From: Prorocentrum cordatum
Lineage: Eukaryota > Sar > Dinophyceae > Prorocentrales > Prorocentraceae
Length of the DNA stretch: 64,000 bases
Reading direction: 5' to 3'
Assembly: GCA_963575745.1 (NCBI GenBank)
Contig: CAUYUJ010006569.1
Location: 247,501 to 311,500, forward strand
This document shows positions 29,746 to 41,171 of the stretch, piece by piece; position 1 is the stretch's first letter; every line of letters starts with the position of its first letter. The position numbers and the translations under genes are program-made. The notes under the pieces are model-generated. The model saw only the letters and a list, made by a program, of their open reading frames with translations. It was not told the DNA's origin and ran no database searches.

Positions 29746-29875
29746 GAACTGTCTACGTGAACCAAACCGCAGATTCGACGGGAACAAACCGATTTGGGGG
29801 TACATCCATTCTGTAGTCGATCTCCTCAACAAAGAACGTGTCGCTGGGGATTTGGGACGTCGGTGACGCCATCGC
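29746..29875 (-). CDS. Short coding-like piece with EEIDY motif
   Basis: The minus strand reads SQIPSDTFFVEEIDYRMDVP and then NRFVPVESAVWFT before a stop. Nothing else identifies it. The string resembles DLYHDEIDYTK of the gene fragment at 3.5 kb, which is cut by an IR-2 element exactly after this motif. It may be a related exon without the insertion, or part of the LINE 3' region upstream of it. Confidence 0.3.
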
Positions 29876-30069
29876 CGGACGTCGGCGGAGGATGATGAGG
29901 GGGGAGGAGCGAGCGAGCCGCAGGAGAGGCGTCCGAGTGACGAACACCAACCGCGCGTGAGACCTGAGAGCCACAGGGGTGGCGGGAGGCGGAAGCCTGG
30001 GAGAGGGTGGGGCGCCACAGGAAAACCACACCCAAGAAAACCTCCCAGGCCCAAGTCCAAAAGAAAACA

Positions 30070-33000
30070 CTAGGGGGCAGGGTTCGGGCCAGAACGCGCC
30101 GCTCCTGCCCCACGCTGGCGGGGCTCCAGGCCACGGGTGATACGGTCGATCGCCGTGAGCTGGTTCGCCCTAGTCTTTGGATTCTCCGAGAAACCTTGGC
30201 ACCGCGCCCGCAGCTTGCGGGCGGACCTGAAGGACTCGGACCCGTTGAAATTGCCACCGCACTTGCGGCAGCAATACACGGAATTAACACAGAAAACGTC
30301 ATGCCCCAATTCAGCGAATTCGGCAAGCACAGGTTGGGGAACGTCAGCCGAGCCGCTGGCAGCAGACACCTGCTCCAGCGGCTGGGGAGGGACCGCGGGG
30401 AACCCCGAGGAGGCCTCCAAAGGCCGAGACGTGGACCCCAACATCCTATCGGCCGCCTCGATGGCCGCCGTGACCCTAGAATCCGAAACACTCAGCCACG
30501 CCTCAGAACTCCGCAGAAAGAAGTCCTCGGCAAGGCTCAGGACGAGAGGCGAGGGAGCACATACCCGATCAGCTCCCGAACGAAGAGTCTGGAGGGTACT
30601 CGCACTCCGAGCGACACGATTGCACCGTCGACACCGATACTCAGACGTCCTCTGGCAGAAGAGCAACTCGTGGTCCTGGGGCCTCTCGAAAACCACACGC
30701 TTGGGCACCTGGGCGAGCTCTGGGTCCTGCTCCACGACAGGGTCAGCTCCCCACCTCCGAAACTGCACAACCTGGAAGGCCGCCCACGACACATAGTGCA
30801 GGACCTGCCTGTGCTGCTTCAGCCCAGCTGCCAAACTGTCAGCCAGCGTCTTTGACACCATATGCGCAGCACTGCCACACTTCGCGAAGAAGTCGGCCCA
30901 GGCATTGCCGACGTAGGCCTCCAGCTCGTCTGGCGTGGCCGACCCGATGATGTCCTCCAGCTTCCTGTGAGCTGGAGTCCACTGAAACCGCACTGGTGGC
31001 AGACGTGGATCGCGTGCTCTGGCAGCCGAAAAAATATCTCTCCAGACTCGGGCGTGCTTCGCTTTGCCAAACTCGAGCCTCTGGTCCCAGGACGCACCCT
31101 CCTCCACGAGCGATTTCAGATCAGAAATGAAAACCTCATGCCCAGGATGCCTCTGAAGTCCCATCTTGATGGCATAGCGCTCAGCACGTCCTACTGTCTG
31201 CACATAGTAGGGCAAGGGCCCATATACAGCTCTGGCGGGGAGCCACGTGACGGGGTCCAGCTGGCAGACCGACCACCCACACCTACGTACTTCAGGAATG
31301 CTGGCCGAGAACCCCGAACCGTCAGTATATGACGTAGGCCCCCAAGAGCCCGAGACATCTCCCCATTCAAAAACCTCATTGGAGACCGTGGTGTAGTGCG
31401 GTACAGCAACAGGCTCGGGAACCCCATAGATCAGGTATCTCTGGTCCCAGTCGGCGCACCCCAGCATCTGCCCAGACGCCTGAAGCATGCCACGAACCTC
31501 CTGAAGCTGTTCTGGAAACTCATAATACTCCTGGTCGGGGTCCCCTTCGAGGAGCGGCGGGCAGTCGTAAAAGATATGACCCCAACAGGAGTCGATAGCC
31601 TTGCCGCAGGCCTGACATGGCCTAATGGGCCTCCCGTGCTTCATGTCCCGACGCGGTGGGATGGGAAGGTTGTCAGCCCACAAAGCCTGCAGCGCTCCGA
31701 GGCGCCTGTGACACTTTATCTTGGCGAGCGCGTGGCGCAGCGCACGATGCCACGCGTCCGCCTGCTCGGTGTAAAAATGCTGCTGCAACCTATGGTGCTG
31801 CCAGCGCTGAATGCCTTGATGCAGGAACACTCGTAGGTCTGCTGGACATATACGATATAAATCAAAACTGTTTCCCAAATCATCGACCAGGATGTGCTCT
31901 GACGACATAGTCCATGATATGCGCCTCAAAGTAAGCCAGGTGGCCCCGAGGGGCCCACGCGCCTTGGCCCAGGAAGGTGAACTCTCAAATTTAGCACCCA
32001 GACGTACCCAAGCCTCCCGAAGTCTGCTAGGTTGCACTCGCCCGTCCCAGATCCAGGAGGCGTATTTGAGCACAATGTCCGTGGTGGCGTTATATATGGG
32101 GTCATAACATTCATCCCGATGAGATATGAGATACGCTGTTACCCCAACCATCGTCTTACCTGGAGCACCATTTAGGACTGCAGCACAATGTCGCAACTCA
32201 CGAAGAGCGCTGTCGCTAACTCCAGCAACTGCACCGCCATGCGCCACTGATGGAAGGGCGCCCGTGCGCCACAAGCTGGTAGCACTCCGCCCCACGGCGG
32301 ACTTCAACATGCGAAAACGATGCTTGCGCTCTCGAAACTGCACCAACCTACGCTTCTCCATATGCCGAAGAACTCGAGGTCCTGTGAGCTCGTGTCCCAG
32401 ATTCCTCATGTGGGCCCTGTACGGGATCTTCAAGGTTCCCAGGTGCCTCTTGAGCTGTCCCCAAACCTTTTGGTTCCCAGGGATACATCCAGACTTCGGC
32501 GGCTTCAGGACCATCCCGAGATCTCCTGCATCCGACGTAAACGCCTTGGCCGCTCGGGCCAGGTTGGACACCTCCCTCAATACGGGCGACACGTACTGCA
32601 GACCCACATCGTCCATGAGCGTGCGTGGCGTGATAGAAGGTGCAATACTGGCCGTGCGTTGGACCGCTCGGTACGTGAGGAGGTATAGAAGGTACGTGGC
32701 GTGCGTACAGCCCGCAAGAATACCCTGATGGGCCACCAAGGGCCTAGATACAGACCCAAAGCACTTGATCCTTCTCGGCTGACGGTAGGAGCCCAGGAGC
32801 AACCACAGGAGCCTCAGCGGGTACCCGAGCTCTCTAGCTTCTCGGAGAAGTGCACTGTGACTGACCATATCGAAGCACTTGGTCATGTCCAAGAGAATGG
32901 TGCATGTGTGCTCACCTAAAAGTTCTCCTATCTCCTGGCTCAGGTTGTGGTCGAAGGCTGAATCGGTCGAAGTCTGCCCAGCCCTTGACCCCCACAGAGG
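30070..33000 (-). mobile_element. LINE with RT and RNase H, 5'-truncated, long open frame
   Basis: A 940-codon open frame (32892-30070) whose coding reading actually starts further upstream (SAFDHNLSQEIGELLGEHTC, to about 33.0 kb). RT palm: LLDMTKCFDMVSH, AHQGILAGCTHATYLL, then LMDDVGLQY (res. 92-100), where the usual F/Y-A-D-D is L-M-D-D. A C-x2-C-x9-H-x4-C zinc motif lies at residues 426-444. RNase H: D524 (YTDGSGFS), E571 (GRAERYA), D591 (FISDLKS), H642 (WTPAHRK), D667 (GNAWADFF), i.e. all core residues kept. Two further C-x2-C motifs follow. No endonuclease: the 5' part is missing and the truncation abuts a GGA array. Open over 2.8 kb, so relatively young. Confidence 0.92.
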
Positions 33001-33145
33001 AGGAGGAGGAGAAGGAGGAGGAGGAGGAGGAGAGGAGGAGGAGGAGGAGGAGGAGGAAGAAGAGGAGGAGGAGGAGGAGGAGAAGGAGGAGGAGGAGGAG
33101 GAGGAGGGAGGGAGGAGGAGGAGGAGGAGGAGGAGGAGGAGGAGT
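33000..33145 (+). repeat. (GGA)n array at the LINE 5' truncation
   Basis: GGA triplets begin where the RT reading stops. Confidence 0.95.
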
Positions 33146-33505
33146 TGGCGGCGCGCACAAGGGGGCAGCGGGAGGGGGAAGGCTTCCTGGGAAGAGACTG
33201 CTCCTTAAACGGCGCCGGCCCTACAACTGCAGACAAGGCCCGTGCCTTCTAAGGAGCAGGGGTGGCTCTAAGAAGCCGTTCCCCGCCCCCCCTGTCCCCC
33301 TACCCCCTTCTGCGCGTCGCGTGGCTGACCCTGCGCGCGCGCGCGAGGAGCAACCCCGAAGAGCACCAGAGATGCTCGGAGCTTGCTGGCGCTCCGCGTG
33401 CTCCCCGCCCCAGCCTCGCCGCCCCATCCCGCTGCCGCGCCGCCTCGTGATACACTGTCGCTCCGCCTCCTCCCTCCTCCGCCGGATCGGTGGTCCCTCT
33501 CCACC
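33146..33505. other. GC-rich spacer between divergent LINEs
   Basis: Includes GCGCGCGCGCG near 33.335-33.345 kb. No gene motif in either strand. Confidence 0.3.
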
Positions 33506-33566
33506 CCTCTCCTCCTCCTCCTCCTCCTCCTCCTCCTCCTCCTCCTCCTCCTCTTCCTCCTCCTCG
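33506..33566 (+). repeat. (TCC)n array
   Basis: TCC triplets, near-perfect. Confidence 0.95.
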
Positions 33567-33617
33567 TGCTCTTGGGAAGCAACTACTGGGAGTCTCCGTC
33601 GGAAGGATGAAGGAAAA

Positions 33618-33890
33618 TCCCACCAGCCCTCTGGGCGTAGGTGGTCTAGGGCGTTTCCTCTTCCAACCCCCTTCTTCCCCTTAGGGGAGGGCTCATCAGA
33701 GTTCCCTATTAATATACACCCACTCCCCCAAGCCAGGAACCAGGCTCCCCCCACCACCAGTCTTCTCAAAAAACAATACAAACACACACTTTGCCTCCAA
33801 ATTCGGAGCATGCGCAACCAACCCGATGCGGCCCTCCACACCATGCCTGTCAAAAAACAATACAAAATAAACTATGGGGCCAAATCTGGA
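33618..33890 (+). repeat. Dispersed repeat R33, copy 1
   Basis: Begins 'ccaccagccctctgggcgta', then 'gtttcctcttccaaccccc', and has two internal copies of a 'caaaaaacaatacaaa' unit flanking 'ctccaaattcggagcatgcg'. A clearly homologous copy is at 59.65-59.95 kb in the same orientation, so this is a dispersed element of about 300 bp. Confidence 0.85.
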
Positions 33891-34009
33891 ATCATGTTCG
33901 TGAGTCCCGCGAGAACTTTGTGTTGTTCTTCTCCACATCCTGAGTGGGGTTATTGTTTCCTCTGCATACCTCCGCGCAGGATCTCCTCCCTTCCCCCCAT
34001 CTCTTCCAC

Positions 34010-34445
34010 CGCATCACCATCACAATCGCAATATCATCATCAGTACCACCACCACCATCAGCACGCACTCTCTCACACACACACATTTTCCTACCTCTTC
34101 ACCATCACAGTCGCAATAGATATCACACTCATCACCACCACCACCACCCTCACCATCAACGCACACACATGCATCATCATCACACTCACACGCGGACAGA
34201 GACACACTCATCATCATCATCCGCATCATCACCATCACCATTGTTCACCACATGCCCCATCAGCGTCACCAGCACCATCGTCATCATCATTCCCGTTTGG
34301 CTGGCACACTCATCACCGCGACCACCATCAGCATAACCATCATCATACAAACATCAGCGTCACCATCATCATCGTGATCACCTAGGCACCATCATCACCA
34401 ACCAATCACCATTCACCGTCGCTCACCATCACCATCACCATCACT
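34010..34445 (+). repeat. (ATC/CAC)n array
   Basis: Imperfect CAT, CAC and ATC triplets. The His/Thr/Ile-rich ORFs are artefacts. It abuts the 5' truncation of the plus-strand LINE copy. Confidence 0.9.
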
Positions 34446-34479
34446 AAAATCCCACATTGAGCACTAGAACCATCCCATC

Positions 34480-36960
34480 GCGATCATCGGTTCACCAAGT
34501 CAGCAGCATTCCGCCGTGCATCACGCCGCGAGCTTTAGTGGATGATGTTTTTCTGCAGCTCATCACGGATGATCTGAAAGACACCCCCCTGCTAGAGCAG
34601 GCTGCACGCACTTTCACAGCGGAGATGATCAAACTCTGTCCGTGGGCGCAGGCCGATAAGTCAGGCCTCGTGGCTGGCACGACGTCGGGGCGCCGCTTCG
34701 CCAGTCGATTTGCCAAGCAGCGTGCGATCCCTGTGCAGCCTTGGATGCGCAACTTAGGGCATAAGATGGCTTCGGGCAGGGTCAGGCGGGCGCAGCAGAA
34801 GAAGCGAAACATTGCTCTGCGGGCGAGAAGGAGGAAGTACTTGATATTGAAGCACGCAGTTGGAGGCCGCGTTTCGGGCCCCTGGAGGACTGGCGCACTG
34901 CCTGCTGTGGGTCATGGCGGAGCAGTATAAGGGGTGGACGACAGCAGCCTATTCTACCACAGGTAGTTTGCTGCTGCCCGCTGGTTCAACAAGAACGACT
35001 GGTGGCAAAACGGCGTACTTGTTGATGAACCCCGACCCACTGTACAACCATATGTTCGGTTGCTCCCTGTCCATCATTATCAAGTATTGTACGTTCATTT
35101 GGGATGAGAGAGTGGAGCTTGGAAGGCCCAGCGGGCCTGGCTGCGCTTGTCTGGATATCTGGAAAAGAACCCCACCTGGCAACAAGCGAGCGAGCCCCTA
35201 TCCGCATGTTGGCTCACATTACTGCGCATCAGCTGGAATATGGCTAGCGTGCACACCCTGGTCACTGATCAGGGTCAAGCTATCTCTCTTCCCGCCACGC
35301 CTCCCTATGACGTGAAACTTGCGACGATCGAAGGGTTTCAGAGATGCCAACACAAGCGGCTACTGCAACATATGGATCCTACTCATGACGCCAGGGCCTT
35401 CGTGTCACGGCCTAAAGCTCTACGCTACTGTACCAAGGGTATTCGATGCTCCAGGCAACGAGGGGCTCTAGCAGCTGTATGGGCGGATGTCGTACCTCTG
35501 CCCTTCAACCTTGCGCACAAGGGGTACAACAGGCAGACCAGGTGCATGGCACGTGGTGATGCTGACGGGCCATACAGCCACATTTGGTATAAGTGCCCGA
35601 GGTTGGTTGTGCAGAGCGAGGACCCGAGTGGCAACGCTATCCTGAGCAGTTAGCTGAGCATCGCAATGCCCTTATAAGCCTCAGTCTAGATGCTGCTGCA
35701 GTCCCTCAGGTGGACAACGTGAATAATACGCATGGGGTTCACAGGCTGTCTGTGCACGTTGAGGCCCCCAATAGTTGCCCAGAGATTCTTGCGTTTGGCG
35801 ACGCTGGGGGGTCTTGGGATCCTGCTTCTTTCCTCGATGGAAGTTGTCTCCGGAGCTCGATTCCAGAGGTCGCCAGGGCTGATTGGGCGGTTGTTCAGAT
35901 TAACGAGTCCCTCCTCCCGATCAGGGCCTTGTGAGGCGCTCTCCAAGGCCCCTGGCAGACCATTGGGCGAGCGGGGTGCCGGGCTATTCGCCAGGCTCTC
36001 GCGAGGAACCCCTCACATGAAGAGCTTTTGTTTCGGATTTGCAGGCGGCAGTGCGTGAGGGTAATGCATGGTGTCCCGAGCAGGCGCCTGAGATCGATTT
36101 TGTCAGCTAGCCGTTCCCAAGCGGCCTCAGTTCGTGTGGTGCCCAGCCCTCAGGAGTTTTGGTGAGGTTCTGGCCCAGGGGTCGTGTGTCAAAACGTGGG
36201 CTGGGAACCTCTGGGCCGTTTTTTTTGCCAAGCTCGGATCTGGTTCGCACGCTTTCGCCGACGGCTCTGCGAAAGCGATCCAAAGGGGAGCTGGTTTCCC
36301 ACAAAAGTGCGATCAGATGTTTCGCCTGGGCAGCCCAGAATCTACTGCCTGACGGCAGTCGGACCGTCTTGGGCCCCAACGCCGCCCTGCACCTGCGCTC
36401 CAGCCCTTCCGCCTTGCCCATGGGTGTCGCAGGCCATGCCACCTGGAAGGCAGCGGGTAATAATCTTTAGCGCTGCCGACGGTGTGGCAGACAAGCCTCG
36501 TCTCTTTTGTCGCTCAGAGCTCTGCTGACACACGGTGGTAGCAGGCGTCGCGAGACATCTGAGGCGCAGCGACACGCGTGCGACGCATGGTTCCGTGGGG
36601 CTGGGGGTTCTCGTTTCTCGCGGCTGTGAGGGTTGCTCTGGGTGCGGCCGATCAGGCGTTTCGTGAGGACGATGGCGCCAGTGAGAGTGATGTGCCACCC
36701 ACGCCTGAGAAAAGGGGGAGAAGTTCTCATGTCTCTCCGCAGCCTCGAGCATGACCCTTTGGCCGTGGGGCAAACCTTTATTTGTCGTAAGTGCGGGGCC
36801 TACGGAGCCTTAGGCAGTTTTCGCAAACTGGCGTCCGTGTGTGAAGGCCCATCGAAGGTCCCCTCCACCTTGGCCAACCAGAAGATGGCTGTGCGGAGAA
36901 CGGAGCGGGGAAAGCACCCCAGGACTGGCACGAAGATCGTCGAGTCTCGCGATGGGGTGC
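34480..36960 (+). pseudogene. Second, decayed copy of the RT-RNase H LINE family
   Basis: Same family as 30.07-33.0 kb but on the plus strand and broken by stops and frameshifts. Pieces in order: PPCITPRALVDDVFLQL (34511-34561, equal to the L-M-D-D region), PWMRNLGHKMASGRVRRAQQ, GPWRTGALPAVGHGGAV, YCTFIWDERVE, LLRISWNMASVHTLVTD, ALAAVWADVVPLPFN, GDAGGSWDPASFLDGS (RNase H start, T-D-G-S changed to L-D-G-S), GNLWAVFFAKLGSGSHAF and a C-terminal FICRKCGAYGALGSFRKL near 36.78 kb. Coding ends about 36.96 kb. Confidence 0.88.
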
Positions 36961-37495
36961 CTGTGTCCGCCTGTGCTGACCCCAGCACTGGGGTGCCCTG
37001 TTCGGAGAGGGGGGGAGGGCTCCAGAGCGGGGGAACAATGCGCGGTGGCCGAGCTGCGCGAAGAGAATGGTGCTTCCGCCTCGAGCCGCTGCGGCCCCGT
37101 TGGGGTCTCCCCCCTCTCCTGGCCATTCTGGCAGGTCCGAGTGCGAGGGTGCCCTTGTCCCTCGCACTATCCCCATCGAAGGGTCTGTCGGACGATTCTT
37201 ACTAATTAGTGTCGCCTCTCCCCTGGCAGGCGCGAGCGTGGCTTTGCGTTGCCGTGGGTGTGGTGGCGGGTTGGAGTTGCGGGCCGCCTGGGTAGCCGTG
37301 CTTCCCCTTCCCCTTCTCCCCCCGTGCTGCCCCTGTGGCGCACGGGGGCTCGCGGCGGCGGCGTCGTTGGTCGCCCCCGCCCTTTCGCCCGCATGCGTCG
37401 ACACGTTCGGCGACGTGGACGCCTTCGGCCGCAAGACTGGGCCTCGGACCACCACCTCGGGGTTTGCCCCTTGGTGGTGACGCTATGACACGCAG
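36961..37495. other. Unassigned GC-rich sequence
   Basis: Downstream of the LINE copy. Includes ACCCCAGCACTGGGGT, a palindromic stem at about 36.98 kb. ORFs on both strands, none recognised; it may contain the LINE 3' UTR. Confidence 0.3.
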
Positions 37496-37590
37496 CCTCC
37501 TCCTCCTCCTCATCCTGCTCCTCCTCCTCCTCCTGCTCCTCCTCCTCCGCCTCCGCCTCCTCCTCCTCCTCCTCCTCCTCCTCCTCGTGC
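37496..37590 (+). repeat. (TCC)n array
   Basis: TCC triplets with TGC and GCC variants. Confidence 0.95.
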
Positions 37591-37794
37591 GACCTTCTGC
37601 GAAGAGAACAAGTTACCGCCTATACAGAGACAAGGTGCAGCAACAAGCCCGTAAAAGAAGAGGAAAAAGGATGACACGAGTTATCTCCTGCAGTGCTCAC
37701 GGCGGCTGCGAAAAGTTAGGCAGCGGCGGCGGCACAGCCAGGAGATGAGAGACGGGATAGCTCCTGCCGAAGTGAGCACCATTGGACGGGTCCA

Positions 37795-38013
37795 CGCCCG
37801 ACTGGGTCGCGGGTTGGGTCGCAGGTGGGTCGCGGGTGGGTCGACGGTGGGTCGCGGGTGGGTCGCGGGCCGAGTCGCGGGTGGGTTGCGGGTGGGTCGC
37901 GGGTGGGTCGCGGGTGGGTCGCGAACGGGTCGCGGGTGGGTCGCGGTTGGGTCGCGGGGTGGGTCGCGGGTGGGTCGCGAGGTGGGTCGCGGGTGGGTCG
38001 CGGGCCGGGTCGC
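37795..38013 (+). repeat. GGGTCGCGGGTG minisatellite
   Basis: About 20 copies of a 9-10 bp unit GGGTCGCGGGT; it runs directly into the GAC array. Confidence 0.9.
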
Positions 38014-38285
<272 letters not shown>

Positions 38286-38286
<1 letters not shown>

Positions 38287-39264
38287 CATTTTACCCGAAC
38301 GCTCAGTGTTCTCCCCAGTGCCAGGGTTTTCATGCGACGCCAGCCAATACCCCCACTTCGTGGGGGGGCAATGCAAGCTCTACCAAACATCCACACGACT
38401 CTCGGGAACCACCCACACCCAGCTTCCCGCCCTATGACGTCAGGACACTTCACTTCGTGGCGCGCGGACGATCGTGGATACTACACTGGCGTGGAGTACA
38501 CACCCGCAGAGGTTGATCACTTGTTTGGGCCCCGCATGTGCCCCGCATCGTGCATTTGTTGCGCATGACATACATAGTACAAAGACAGAGAGAGAGACAG
38601 AGGACAGCGCGCGCGGGTGGAAATTTTGAAAAGTCGTGCAGGTGTTTTTCGAGGACCTACGGTGCGATTCGTGTGATTTTATGATGCGCGGTGCTAAAAT
38701 TCTTAAAAACCCAATGGTTTTTGGAGATTTCGGCGTGCGCGCGCGAAGAAAAAACGAATGTGTCCCGCATGGTATTATTTGACAGGGATGATGGCCCTGG
38801 CAGGTGCGCAACCGTTGTCGCAGAAGTTCGAAAAAGTTGCTCGCAAAAGCCCGTTTGACAGAATTGTTTAAAAAGTGTTGGTTTTCCTACGAATCCGCAA
38901 GAGCGCGCGGAAGAACATTTTGACATTTTTTTCTTAAAAAACCATTGGGTTTTTGATGTTTTTATGTTAAAATCGCTACGAAACCTAAGGTTTTGGAAGG
39001 ATTTCGTCTTGCGCGCGCGAATGTCCACTTTACCTCATTTTTTGTAAGGGATTCTTGAAATTTGATCAGGTAAGAACAAGAATTTTCATTTTATAGTGTT
39101 TTTTGCAAGGGAAAACGCAACGTAACAAAAAACCGGATCCGGACATAATCCACTTTTCTGAAGCTTTCGCGAAAAAATGATGAAAATGTAGCTGCGGCCT
39201 AGGTTTTGGAGGGGGGTCGCGCACCAGGGGTCCCAACAATAATTATTCTTTAGAAGTAATAATG
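38286..39264 (+). repeat. ~940-bp tandem unit, copy 1
   Basis: Starts after AAC repeats with 'catttta/cccgaacgctcagtg' and ends with 'ggggtcccaacaataattat' and 'aataatgttcaac'. The first 270 bp match copy 3 almost perfectly. The middle (38.69-38.86 kb) matches copy 2 almost perfectly. The 3' end differs from both. A short frame, SVFSPVPGFSCDASQYPHF then VGGQCKLYQTSTRL, ends at TGA 38435-38437. Confidence 0.93.
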
Positions 39265-40204
39265 TTCAACAACAATCACTTTACCCGAACGCTCAGTGTT
39301 CTCACCAGTGCCAGGGTTTTCATGCGACGCCAGCCAATACCCCCACTTTGTGGGGGGGCAGTGCAAGCTCTACCAAATATCCACACGACTCTTCGCCACC
39401 ACCCACACCCAGCTTCCCGCCCTATGACGTTCGGACACTTCACTTCGTGGCCTGCGGACGACCGTGGCTACTACACTGGCGTGGAGTACACACCCACAGA
39501 AGTTGTTAAGCCTACGTTCGTACACCCACAGAAGTTGTTAAGCCTTGTTAACCCACAGAAGTTGTTAAGCCTTCCACAGAACATCTGTTGCATATGATGC
39601 ATATGGTACATGATACACATGATGCGCGGTGCTAAAATTCTTAAGAACCCAATGGTTTTTGGAGATTTCGGCGTGCGCGCGCGAAGAAAAAACGAATGTG
39701 TCCCGCATGGTATTATTTGACAGGGATGATGGCCCTGGCAGGTGCGCAACCGTTGTCGCAGAAGTTCGAAAAAGTTGCTCGCAAAAGCCCGTTTGACAGA
39801 AATGTTTAAAAAGTGTTGGGTTTCCTACGAATCCGCAAGAGCGCGCGGGATGAGATTTTGACATTTTTTTGTTGAAAAACCATTGGTTTTTTGATGTTTT
39901 TATGTTAAAATCGCTCCGAACACTAAGCTTTTGGAAGGATTTCGTCTTGCGCGCGCGAATGTCCACTTTACCTTATTTTTTGCAAGGGATTCTTGAAATT
40001 TGATTATATTAGAACAAGAAATGTCATTTTATAGTGTTTTTTGCAAGGGAAAGCGGGGGGGAACAAAACAACCGGATCTTGATCACATCGAATTACCTGA
40101 GGCTTCCTCACGAAAATGATGAAAATGTAGCTGCGGCCTAGGCGGCGCAGGGGGGCCGTGCACCAGGGGTCCCAACAATAATTATTCTTTAGAATTAATA
40201 ATGT
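39265..40204 (+). repeat. ~940-bp tandem unit, copy 2
   Basis: Same order as copy 1. It has a private insertion of three 'cacccacagaagttgttaag' repeats near 39.49-39.57 kb in place of the GAGA stretch. The 3' end ('aaagcgggggggaacaaaac') is shared with copy 3 and not with copy 1. Confidence 0.93.
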
Positions 40205-40206
40205 TC

Positions 40207-40245
<39 letters not shown>

Positions 40246-41137
40246 CATTTTACCCGAACGCTCAGTGTTCTCCCCAGTGCCAGGGTTTTCATGCGACGCC
40301 AGCCAATACCCCCACTTCGTGGGGGGGCAATGCAAGCTCTACCAAACATCCACACGACTCTCGGGAACCACCCACACCCAGCTTCCCGCCCTATGACGTC
40401 AGGACACTTCACTTCGTGGCGCGCGGACGATCGTGGATACTACACTGGCGTGGAGTACACACCCGCAGAGGTTGATCACTTGTTTGGGCCCCGCATGTGC
40501 CCCGCATGGTGCATTTGTTGCGTATGACATACATAGTACAGAGAGACAGAGAGAGAGAGAGAGAGAGAGCAAGACAGAGAGCCAGTGGAGAGAGAGATAG
40601 GAAGAGATTCCGCAACGCTATGCACTTCGTGTCATTTTTTGCAAGGGATGGTGGCCCTCGTAGGCTCGCAACCGTTGTTGCAGAAGGTCGAAGCACCTGA
40701 AAAGGTTCCTCGCAAAGGCCCTTTTAACAGAAATGTTTAAAATCTGGTGGGTTTCCTAGGAATCCGCAAGAGCGCGCGGAAGGACATTTTGACAATTTTT
40801 TCTGAGAAAACCATTGGGTTTTTGATGTTTTTATGTTAAAATCGTTACGAAACCTAAGGTTTTGGAAGGATTTCGTCTTGCGCGCACGAATGTCCACTTT
40901 ACCTTATTTTTTGCAAGGGATTCTTGCAATTTGATCAAGTAAAAACAAGAATTTTCATTTTATAGTATTTTTTACAAGGGAAAGCGGGGGGGAACAAAAC
41001 AACCGGATCCGGACACAATCGTTTTGCCTGAGACTTCCTCACGAAAATGATGAAAATGTAGCTGCGGCCTAGGCGCGGCGGGGGGGCCGTGCACCAGGGG
41101 TCCCAACAATAATTATTCTTAAGAAGAAATAATGTTC
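40205..41137 (+). repeat. ~940-bp tandem unit, copy 3
   Basis: Opens with about 13 AAC triplets. The first 270 bp match copy 1. It has a longer (GA)n stretch at 40.54-40.57 kb. Its middle part (gatggtggccctcgtaggct) is diverged from copies 1 and 2. Confidence 0.93.

Positions 41138-41171
<34 letters not shown>

Noticed and set aside
33892-34445. His-rich metal-binding protein
   Set aside because: CAC/CAT/ATC triplet repeat; no non-repetitive coding sequence is attached.
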